Below, one piece after another: positions 55,101-64,000 of a DNA stretch of 64,000 bases. Each line of letters begins with the position of its first letter. Within the stretch, counting starts at the first letter, position 1. The notes beneath the pieces are model-generated. The model did not search any database and was not told the origin of the DNA. It saw only the letters and a list, made by a program, of their open reading frames with translations. The position numbers and the translations under genes are program-made. Source of the DNA: Fomes fomentarius (taxonomy: Eukaryota > Basidiomycota > Agaricomycetes > Polyporales > Polyporaceae); assembly GCA_022606135.1 (NCBI GenBank), contig JABYQN010000016.1, positions 1-64,000 on the forward strand, read 5' to 3'.

Positions 55101-57421
55101 ATGGCCGCCCTCTGGCTTCTCTCACTCCTATGTGCGCTCACCTGTGTGGGTGCATCTGCCCCCGCCGGTCCCTGGGATACATTCAACTACGCGCCGAACA
55201 GTCGAACAGTGCGTCCGACTGCAATCAAGGAAGTCTCAGGAAGCATTAAAAACCCTCAACATCTCACCTCGAACGGGAGGGCGACGCTAGTTGGGAATGG
55301 CGCCTGGGTTGCACTGGACTTCGGGATCGAAGTGGGTACTCGCATCATCTCACGTATCTCTCATGGTCTCACCTGCCTAGGTCGGAGGCCTCATCTCGTT
55401 GAACTTCGACAAAGTTTCGAACGCGTCCTCAATTGCTCTGTCGTTCACTGAATCCCCCATCTTCATAAGCCCTATCACGTCTGACGACTCTTCGTATCCG
55501 TCAGCAAATCAGTCTTACGACGGAGTTCTGAAAGTCCCTCCTCCTCTATCCACTGGTTTTTGGACCCAGCCGGCTGCGACTCTGCGAGGCGGTTTCCGCT
55601 ACTTGACGATTGTGTCGACTTCCAACGATCCGGTCACGATCTCCAACGTCACTTGCGCCATCTCTTTCGCTCCCCACATCTCCGATCTTCGCGACTACAG
55701 TGGCTATTTCTACGCGTCTGACCCTGTCTTCCACGATAGAAATTTCTTGACAAAGGTGGATATAGCCATGCCATGCCACCGCTGTGTTATTTTGACGAAT
55801 ATATAGCTGTGGTATGCTGGTGCATATACAGTGCAAACCAACGTTGTGCCGCTGGACACCGGGAGAGCAGTCCCGTTCGTGAAGTCCCCAGGGTGGGCAA
55901 ATAACGCGACTTTGGGCGTTGCCGGTCCTATCATTGTAGACGGTGCCAAACGCGACCGGTTGGTTTTGTGTTACAGCATCTCTTGCATTGTCCTGACCTT
56001 TTGTCTCAGAGCTGTCTGGCCGGGCGACATGGGCATAGCCGTCCCGACTCAATTCGTATCCACCAACGACCTACTCCCCACGCGTAACGCCCTCTCTACT
56101 ATGTTCGCAGCGATCAATCCGAGGACGGGTGCCCTGCCAGAGTCTGGCCCACCTCTCAGCCAGCTGGATAGCGATACGTACCATGCGTGGACACTGATCG
56201 GCACCCACAATTACTATCTTTACTCGGGCGATATTGACTGGTTGCAGACGGTGTGGGCGAACTACACAAAGGCCGTCGGGTTCCTCGAGGGCAAAGTCGG
56301 TCCTTCGGGGCTGATGAACGTGACAGGGTTGAGGGATTGGGCGCGACTGGGTGGAGGAGGGATTAACGCCGAAGGCAACGTACTCCTTTACCGGGTAAGC
56401 TTCCCGTCGGTTTCCTCATCGTTGTCCGAGGTTGACCTGCTACCTGCAGGTACTAGTAACTGCTGCAGACCTCGCTTCTCACGTGAAGGATCCCATGCTC
56501 GCCTCGGCGTGGGCAGCAAACGGGACAGCGCTAAAAGCGAAGTATAACGAAGTGTTCTGGCTCCCGAGCGCCGGGATGTACAGAGACAACGATACGACGA
56601 CGCTCTGCCCGCAGGATGCCAACTCGATGGCAGTTCTCTACAACCTTACAACGTCACATGAACAGGCTGCGTCCATCAGCAAGGGTCTGACGAAGAACTG
56701 GAACGACCTCGGGCCGGTCGCGCCTGAGTTGCCGGACACAATCTCACCGTTCATCAGTGGTCTCGAGGTGCGTCATGCCGCGCGCACCCTGTTCATGGGC
56801 ATCTTTGCTGAACAGGTGGATTGAAACAGCTTCAAGCGCACTTCGAGGCGGGCAACGATGATGTCGCGATGGATCTCCTCCGGCGCGAGTGGGGCTACAT
56901 GCTCTACACCAACCTCAGCGTGCAGTCTACCCTCCTCGAAGGGTTCACCGCGAACGGTTCACTATCGCACGTCGCTCTCCCTACGCCCGTATATGCACCT
57001 TCTCTTGCTGACGCCAGACGTGCTCAACAGGTACCGCAGCTACCGAGGATACAACTATGACCCGGCCTACACAAGTCACGCACACGGCTGGAGCTCCGGA
57101 CCCACGTCCGCGCTCACGTACTATGTCCTCGGGCTCACCGTCACGTCGCCCCAGGGCCAGACCTGGCAGGTCGCCCCACACTTGTCTGGGCTCTCTGCTG
57201 CCGAGGGAGGCTTCACGACCCCGCTCGGGTGGTTCGGCGTCAAGTGGGAGAAGACCAGAAAACAGTTCAAGTTGGAGATCGATGTGCCCAAGGGTACGGT
57301 CGGAGAGGTGAAGATGCCGGTTGAGGGCTGGGTGAGTGTGGATGGGCGAGTGACGAGGGCTGTGAAGGGACAGTCCGTGCGACTTGTGGGAGGGAAGCAT
57401 ATCGTGTTTGCAGCGCTGTGA
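55101..57421 (+). CDS. Secreted alpha-L-rhamnosidase-like glycosidase (GH78)
   Basis: Seven exons (55101-55331, 55381-55755, 55807-55958, 56010-56394, 56450-56767, 56830-56966, 57031-57421) give 662 residues. Signal peptide MAALWLLSLLCALTCVGASA. An N-terminal beta domain is followed by the (alpha/alpha)6 barrel with RDRAVWPGDMGIAVPTQ, the family acidic motif, then RTGALPESGPP, SDTYHAWTLIGTHNYYLYSG, LRDWARLGGGG, NEVFWLPSAGMYRDND, TSHAHGWSSGPTSALTYYVL. It ends in a small beta domain (VGGKHIVFAAL). Several Asn-x-Ser/Thr sites fit secretion. It would release rhamnose or a similar sugar from plant or fungal glycans. The sixth junction fits best as a GC-AG intron (CTATC|GCACGT), which restores SLSYRSYRGYNYDPAY. 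Catalytic residues were not individually assigned. Confidence 0.85.
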
Positions 57422-58161
57422 ATGAGATGAGATACAAAGGCGGTGTCGTTGTTGCTTCTCATTTCCATCCTTCGGAGCTCATGTGGCAGGTTCTGCGGTG
57501 ACAGTCCATCGTGTTATCGAAGTGTGGAGCCTGCAAGAAGGATACGAGTGTTGCAATTCGGAATTCAATGTTCGGGTGTCCAATCCTGCTCCATTCTCGA
57601 GTGTTTCCCTAGGTTCGACGCATGCGCAACCCTTTCACACGTTATCGTGAAGGTCTTGTTTGGTATGGACTGATTATGTTCCATGCTTCCCCCACCCGAG
57701 TCCATATGGAGATCAACCCGTCGGAGGGCATGGTGGGAGGACCCTGAAGGTGGCGATGGAGGAGCGAATATGAGGGCAAGGCGAGTGTCGACAGGAGCGT
57801 TGTGAGGGTTCTGAAAGGGGAGACTCTGACTCTTCGATTCAAGGTACAAATATTACCAGGATGCACACTTGACATTGGCTTTCGTCGCTGATGAGCATAC
57901 TCTCCAGCACCAGTTCATCTTCTTCTGAGGCTGAGGTTTTTCAGTCCCGGAACGTTCGTTTTCGATGAATGGAGGATTTGTGGGGCTATTATGAGCTCCC
58001 GTTCTTGGGTGAGATCACAGGGGAGCATACAAAGGGCACCGTAAGTCAGTGGCGTGAGCGCTCATACGCGTAGTCGGCATACCCCGTGGCGGAGTTCAGA
58101 CCGGGCTGGGAGACTTCTCGTGGAGTGTAACAATCTCTCTCTTTGTCCAATTGACTCTGAA
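57422..58161. other. Intergenic, 3' flanks of GH78 and TS3
   Basis: Nothing recognised; similarity to the TS2 3' flank starts near 58130. Confidence 0.4.
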
Positions 58162-59410
58162 TCACAGGACTATCGAAGACTTGACATCCCCTATCTTTGG
58201 CGACAGTTGTACCGTTCTTTCCTTCTGCACTCGCAATCCATCCCTACCGAAATACCGACCACTTTCGAAGTTCCAACTGTCCTGCCCCCGAGGCCAGTTC
58301 ATGAGATGGTCGACGTAGAATGCGAGGTCCAAGTCAATCTGGGGTGAGAACGATAACGCAAGTACTTGTGGCCAAATTGAGATGGCGTGGTCGACTCGGT
58401 CCCTGTGCTGTTGTGCAAGCCATTCGAGTGCACCGTCTATGTCGAGGTCGTACTCGTGCATTGCAATGTTGAGAACGTTGTGGAGGTCGTCTCCCGTCGC
58501 CCGTTCTTTGTTGTATGACACCATATCCTGCGTCCAGGCCTGTCAGTGCGCTGGATGTTTTACTATGAGTCTCTCCCACACTTACGTTGTCAAGGATGAC
58601 AATGTCGACGACGTCCGCACGCAGAGCATGCAGTAAAGGGTGCTCATACACCTCTTCAGGAAGTTCCAGCCCCATTGCTGCCGCTGCACAAAAAGGTTCA
58701 TGGCCGATAGTCAACCTCCGCAAGACCATATACTGCTCGACGGTGCGTAGTCTCCCTCCATCTCTGTCTCTTGCTTGTTCTGCAACAGCGGTCGTGTAGT
58801 GATCCCATGTGCTTATGAACCGTGTACGGGAAATAGACGTGGCATTCTGAGCGAAGTGGGTCCAAAACCTGAACAACGTATGATCGACCAAGGTTCATGT
58901 CCTCAGTAATTGCTCGCACTCACCGTCTCATGATCTCTCCGAGGATAGCCTCTTCCCTTGGTCGTTCCTTGGAAGGATTCTGGAGGACATCCATGCATAT
59001 ATCGGCGATAGCCCGAGCTTGAGCCTCGTTCAACTCGTCCGTATAATCATCGAAGGCAAAGAACAGGATCATGAGGTTGCATGCTGCACGAAAATGCTCT
59101 GTGACAGTATGAGAGAGTGCCGCTGCAAGTTGCCCACGACCTTCTGACCTTTGTTGTCGGTCGCGCAGATGAGACATACGAGTAAGCCTATGCCGGAACG
59201 CAACTCAGCATCACTCTCTCCCGAAATGACGACTGTGCACTTACCGAATTTGCCATGGTCGAACGCCTTTTGTGCGCTCGGACTCAGCGCATTAAAGGAT
59301 CTGAACCACTCCGCCGACTCCTCAGCAACCTCCTCATAGAATGGAGATACAGTGCGACGGGGGATAGGCCATCTCGCCATGGTCCTGGGGAGATGAATGA
59401 TATGTCCCAT
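58162..59410 (-). CDS. Sesquiterpene synthase (TS3), close paralog of TS2
   Basis: Five exons on the minus strand (59410-59245, 59187-59149, 59098-58924, 58868-58586, 58527-58162) give 342 residues. Start MGHIIHLPRTMARWPIP is the first ATG; an upstream GTG is not used. Asp-rich motif AFDDYTDE, NSE motif NDMVSYNKE then RATGD, and RY pair SGRYFG are all present, so the active site looks intact. Exon sizes 2, 3 and 4 are identical to TS2 (39, 175, 283 nt). Differences cluster in the 39-nt exon (LLVCLICATDNK against LLVGRAYPTADK), whose donor here is the weak GTCAGA. Same predicted reaction as TS2; the product may differ. Alpha-rhamnosidase and HET genes lie between the two copies. Confidence 0.92.
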
Positions 59411-59470
59411 GCTGGCGAGGTCTTCCGAATGCACAGATAGCGGTCATGGTCCAAACCCTCATAGCTCTTG

Positions 59471-59494
59471 TTATAAGGGGTTTGCATGCTTAGT
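59471..59494 (-). promoter_or_regulatory. TS3 core promoter element shared with TS2
   Basis: Minus strand ACTAAGCATGCAAACCCC followed by TATAAC, about 65 bp upstream of the TS3 ATG, identical 18-mer to that before TS2. Confidence 0.5.
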
Positions 59495-59805
59495 CCCATG
59501 CCGCTGTGTGGGGCCCATGTCCACTGTGTAAGCCGTCTCAATGATGTCAGTGCGCCAGGCCTACCCTCCGTGGTACATCTAATCGGTTGCTTGCTTGACA
59601 TCGCCGAGAATCATTCAAACACTTACCCACCAACTGCCTCCATGCGGTGGAAGATTTCACGAAGACGAAACGCTACAATTCCGCGTGAGCCAGCCTGTGG
59701 CTTCGCATTTCGAAAGGTGTCATGATGCAATCGATTACCGGAAACAATCGTTGGAGTCGGGCGGTGAGCCTTCCTTCCTTTCGTCATCGATGAACCATGC
59801 CCACG

Positions 59806-60132
59806 TCAGAATAAGCTCCCACCTACGGAGAGCCCCCACGCGTGGACGCACACTCGTGCATAGTTACTATGTATGACACCATGCATCACGGAAGTTAGAA
59901 CAAGTCCTACCTCCACAGCCAATTTGCGTGTAGGTTTGCGGTGCGGCGGTACCATCTTGAAGACCACTGTAATCTCCATGCCGCCAATATGATACACCTC
60001 TGGCGCCGCTACTAGAAGATGGTCGATGACTGTCCCTGGGGTTGTATGCGAAGTGCTGCACTGGTCGATAACCTGAAGAACAATACGGAGATCGACGATT
60101 CCAGGCGGCCCCAGGGTGATGTGTGGAGCCAT
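59806..60132 (-). CDS. Hypothetical short protein
   Basis: Minus-strand ATG at 60132 opens a frame with even, beta-strand-like composition (MAPHITLGPPGIVDLRIVLQ, PEVYHIGGMEITVVFKMVPP). A GTAGGACTT donor after KLAVE suggests it could be spliced on, but I cannot find the continuation. No family recognised. It lies just upstream of TS3 in the same orientation. Confidence 0.25.
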   Translation of the reverse strand: MAPHITLGPPGIVDLRIVLQVIDQCSTSHTTPGTVIDHLLVAAPEVYHIGGMEITVVFKMVPPHRKPTRKLAVEVGLVLTSVMHGVIHSNYARVCVHAWGLSVGGSLF

Positions 60133-61894
60133 ATGTTCGGTCCACTCATGTCAAATGGGTGCAGCAAATGAGGGCGTGGGGTCACACCGGCTTCATTTAT
60201 AGTCAGGTGTATCTAGTAAAGCATGATCAACTCATACTGAACGTCACAAGACCATGGTTAATGATGTTTTCGCTGACAGCGCTTTGAGGCTTCATACGCT
60301 GACAAATTCCTGTCGTTCACTGCCGTCACGTAGAGCCGGATAGAGTGCACGCTACTGATTCAAGGTCGGTAAGCGCTTACTGGATATCGCATTGGATGGG
60401 ACCTGGGACGTGAGCGCAACACCTGAACACCACGATGGACAGTTGACAGGTCTACGCGAACCGCTGCCACCAGTACTTATGCGCTGAGTCAGCGATAGTT
60501 AGCACTGGCCAATCACATCCTTGCCATTCCGGTGGGAAAGTGGGCTACTCGGCACTCGGAGCACCGGTCCGACAATGTGTCACCAGACCCGACTAACTTC
60601 TCAGTTCTCCGATTGGCTCCTTTGACGACGAATGAGCCCGTTTTCACAAAGCCACCTTCTCAACTCTTTGCTGATCCGTTAATGGCACCCTTATATAGTG
60701 TATAACTACCCATCAGTTCACGACAGCACACAAGGTCTAGTGGCAGAGGTCCCATACAAGCGTGTGCATGACTCCTAACTGGGTCGATTCTCCTAGATCA
60801 TCCTCACGGCACCTCTAGTATGCTCAATGCTAGAGAAGGACCTATCGTACGTAAACAGCTTCATATATGTACATGTACTGAAATCCGGTAAAGTAGAATC
60901 TTCAACCTGCCTCCGTATTTCGTAGATTTCGACACATGGCACGTGCAACAGCAGGGCTGCCTAAAGTTCTCCGATGGAGAGTACATTGGCATCGACCTGG
61001 CTCTACTAGTCAACGGAACGAGCATACTACTCGCTGGATAAACGCGATGCTCGATGCCAACGCGATCCTCCAAGAGCTGCCGGACGCGTGACGAATTCTA
61101 GGGCTGGGAGAGGCTTTCTCATGGCGGCCTCACCAGGCTTGCTCATCTCGCTCACGGCGATCTCGGCCAAGAGTCTATCTGTACATCCTAGAAGTTGCTC
61201 GAAACCCCGACGAGAGACACGTCGGTCGCGTTCGAGGTCATAGGACGAACCAGGGCATTGAGGTCGCACAATCGACTGTGATCATGAAGTACACAGGCCC
61301 TTCTCCGCAAGGACAGGATGCTTTAGATCCGTCTGTGGAGAGATTCATTGTCCACGTACATTGACTCTGACATTGACCGTTCTTATCGGAGAGCGGCACG
61401 TTCATTACTGATTTCCGATAACTGACATAGGGACTTGTTGTTACAACAGACATGAAGAATGGAGGTAAATGAAATGAGATTCGCTTGCCATGGACCTCGC
61501 GAAACTCCGATGCCTGTGACAAATTGTATGACACTGCGCTCGATTCTTGATCAAGATTCCCAGTGATGATTAGAGTGTGCTTGGAATGGAAGATCTGGGT
61601 TCGCCGGCGCAGGTTGTAGTCGTTCATCAGTTTGCGGGGATTAACCCGCAATAGGCTGCAAACTCACGCAAGAATGGACGCTCAGGACTAGGAAGAAGGG
61701 AAGTTTGGAGAATCGGAACGCACACTTATCACTTCTTTCCTTAGTCTTGTATGTTTTTGTTGTACTCTCGCTTCGGTGCAGAGCCTTTCGGATCTGTTCA
61801 AGGCGGGGCCTCTGACGCACACCTTGTAGCGGCGTACAATATAAGCTGAGTACCTTTTTGCGTTGTTTCCGTCACCCAAACCTCTCTGCTGAGA
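60133..61894. other. Intergenic, 1.7 kb without a supported gene
   Basis: Open frames near 60860-61270 and 61240-61650 (minus) show no domain and no start context. TATA-like CTTATATAGTGTATA at 60691-60705 stands alone. Confidence 0.4.
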
Positions 61895-63587
61895 ATGCCG
61901 CCTAGCTACACCCCAGAAAGCATCGTAGCGTTCTATCAAGCATCGTGGTAGGCTCCCTCACAGCGCAGCCCGTGTCTTGTCCAGTTCATTGATCCAGAAA
62001 ACCCAGGCTCCCTCAGTATCACTACTTCGCCATAGGCTCTGCTGGTTGAGTGGCTTCCTCCCGTGCCTCATTTACTCTACCGACTGCGTTGCGTACACCC
62101 ATGATCCAACAGCACTCATTGCATACGAGCATATGATCTCGGCGCAGCAAGAGTATCAGGTTATATGGAAACGCAAATTCTCCGTGCCTATGGCGTTATT
62201 CGTGGTCAATCGGTGTTCACTGGTGCTTCACGGAATTTTGTATCTTTTCTGGTACCTGATGTGGTGGGAAAGCGATCTTGTGAGTGATTTGACTATACCC
62301 CATGTTATCGTACAGGAACAATTCTGACGCTCCTTCTGCACCGGTCTAATGAGAGGTACGCCGCCTGAGAGCCCACCGCGCTTCGCACTGCATTCTCACA
62401 AACTTGATAGCTGCGAAGTCATCGGAAGAGCGTCGTGTATTGTAGCAATCCTGCTTGATGCTGTCAACGGCAGTAAGTGTGCCCATGAGTATCCCAATTT
62501 GTGCACTGAATATCTATCAGTTTTCACGGCTGTTCGTATACATGCTATCAACCATCGCAACTGGTACTGGACAACCGTTGTCTTAGTGCTTGGAATATGC
62601 GCAATCCCAAAGAATATTGTGAGTGCCACTCAATTTGGATATCATGTGTATGGCTTACGATATGCTTATCCCTTTCCTGTGACAGGCATTTGTTACGACA
62701 GCACATTTCCAGACGAACTACCCTCTATTCCCGGGCTGTAACCGTGATGAGGGTATCCTAAAACCCGATCAGGATACTTGGTTGAAGTTCGTACTGGGAC
62801 CCTTGACGTTATGATTTCGGACTGACCGCTGCATGCAGATGTGAGCGATCCGTCGTCCTTCTTGCTACCGGAGGGAGAGTGACCTCCTCGGTGCAGTAAC
62901 ATTGTCGACCCGCATACTCCATCGTATAGTTCAGAACGTCCTGGTTTTAGGGATCACTTGGTACCGCACTTACGAAATAGTCATCGATGCATGGAAGGCG
63001 AGCTGCAGGACGTCTGTAGTATCTGTCATGCTCAGAGACGGTGCGCAATCATCTCGTATGGCATTTGCATTTGCATTGACGCTGAATATTGTATCATACA
63101 GGGACGATGTACTTCTTGTCGGAGCCCTTCATCTCGTGTCACACTGTGATCACTACTGACATGGATTTACAGAATCACGTTGATACCCCACATAGCAGGA
63201 GTCGTGACCTTGGGAATGGCAGTGAGTATTAACGATGTCACTATGCGATTGAAAGTCATTCTCATCGATATGCCCAAACAACAGGGATCCCACAATCTCA
63301 ACGTGCCAATCTATGCGTGAGTATCAAAGGGCAGTCTGATTGAATCACCACAACCTGATTTCATGGCTATACCCAGTGTGGACGGAGTCGTCATGGCGCG
63401 GTTCATCCTCAACCTCCGTGTGGCGACGTCACGCAATTGTGTAGGCACAGAATCTACCTCGGTGCTGCCATCCCATTCCACATACATCCGCTTTCGTTCA
63501 GGTGTCAAGGGAGCACTTGAAGACATGGGCGCACCTGTACGCTTTGCTGGAGATGATGAATGTGACGACGAAGAAGACGAGTTGTGA
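61895..63587 (+). CDS. Multi-spanning membrane protein, DUF6533 type
   Basis: Resembles the large basidiomycete family of seven-helix membrane proteins with an N-terminal DUF6533 domain, function unknown. Start MPPSYTPESIVAFYQAS. Spliced pieces: YHYFAIGSAALIAYEHMISA (using a GTTGAG donor near 62045), QEYQVIWKRKFSVPMALFVV NRCS, FTAVRIHAINHRNWYW followed by TTVVLVLGICAIPKNI, NVLVLGITWYRTYEIVIDAW, and a last exon with VMARFILNLRVATSRN and an acidic tail ending DDECDDEEDEL. The first junction and the parts around 62290-62400 and 62640-62900 do not splice cleanly in my hands, so exon limits are approximate and a damaged gene is possible. Confidence 0.6.
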
Positions 63588-64000
63588 ATATGAGGATCTA
63601 GGTTAGATGTACATCCCATTGTTTTGTGCCGCATTTACGAAAGTGTCTGAATAGTGGTAGACTGTATCTTCAACCAGTCGGCATTGCGAGAAGTCGTTGT
63701 AGTCGTTCAGTGCACACTCCCGCGTCCCCGGGGAGACCAAAGTCTGGCAGTAGTACATCACACTCACCAAGTACATCTACCTCATCGACTGCCCAGGCAT
63801 CGTCCCCACCTCGGCCGCCAAGAATTTGCAAACGGATACTGCTGGAGTAGTCGTAGCTGGGGAGATGTCTGAGTAAAGCTATCGTGATGACCCTCATCGC
63901 CATCCACCGTACATGCTGTACGCCTCTCGCTGACTAAGCGAACCCTAACCTCAGATCTCATCTCCTCGCATCTCTCCTCGCCTCCTCTGCTAGTGCCCTC
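63588..64000. other. Right edge, no supported gene
   Basis: Short overlapping frames only. A pyrimidine-rich stretch with TCGCATCTCTCCTCGCC at the very end could be the leader of a plus-strand gene outside the window. Confidence 0.35.

Noticed and set aside
44800..59410. Terpenoid biosynthetic gene cluster
   Set aside because: Between the synthases lie a carrier, SRP9, HET and a glycosidase; no P450, dehydrogenase or pathway regulator is present.

Overview
The window is nuclear DNA of a basidiomycete fungus, most likely an agaricomycete. Genes are dense and cut by many 45-70 nt GT-AG introns, several exons are tiny, and the gene content is typical of mushrooms: DDxxD-type sesquiterpene synthases, a HET-domain protein, a DUF6533-type membrane protein, a DUF1349 protein and Cys-rich secreted proteins. 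Gene models below were spliced by eye; where I give a protein length, the exon sum is a multiple of three.

Layout. 0-5 kb is a graveyard: a decayed terpene synthase, a HET-domain fragment, a rearranged copy of the adenylosuccinate lyase gene, and one copy (A) of a gene-like repeat. 5-13 kb carries a DUF1349 protein, two paralogous Cys-rich secreted proteins and an F-box-like protein. 13.6-31.4 kb is a conserved housekeeping block: OTU deubiquitinase, SDR oxidoreductase, Kin4-type kinase, PH-CNH protein lacking the expected DH domain, a protein with an integrase-type HHCC zinc finger, a UBE2S-type E2, tRNA-Phe and the intact adenylosuccinate lyase.

31.5-44.1 kb is the most unusual part: eight more copies (B-I) of the 1-1.6 kb repeat. 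Each has a TATA box, a short inverted repeat upstream of it and a chain of small exon-like pieces with strong splice and branch-point signals. Four plus-strand units (C-F) and three minus-strand units (G-I) point at one small His-rich gene at 38.7 kb; B lies head-to-head with C.

44.8-64 kb holds two near-identical intact sesquiterpene synthases (44.8-46.1 and 58.2-59.4 kb). Between them lie ankyrin and adenylosuccinate lyase debris, a mitochondrial oxodicarboxylate carrier, SRP9 (divergent from the carrier), a full HET protein and a secreted GH78-like glycosidase. A DUF6533-type membrane protein lies near the right edge. No P450 or other tailoring gene accompanies the synthases, so a canonical biosynthetic cluster is not evident. 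Recurrence of terpene synthase, HET and lyase fragments on both sides of the array suggests repeated segmental duplication.
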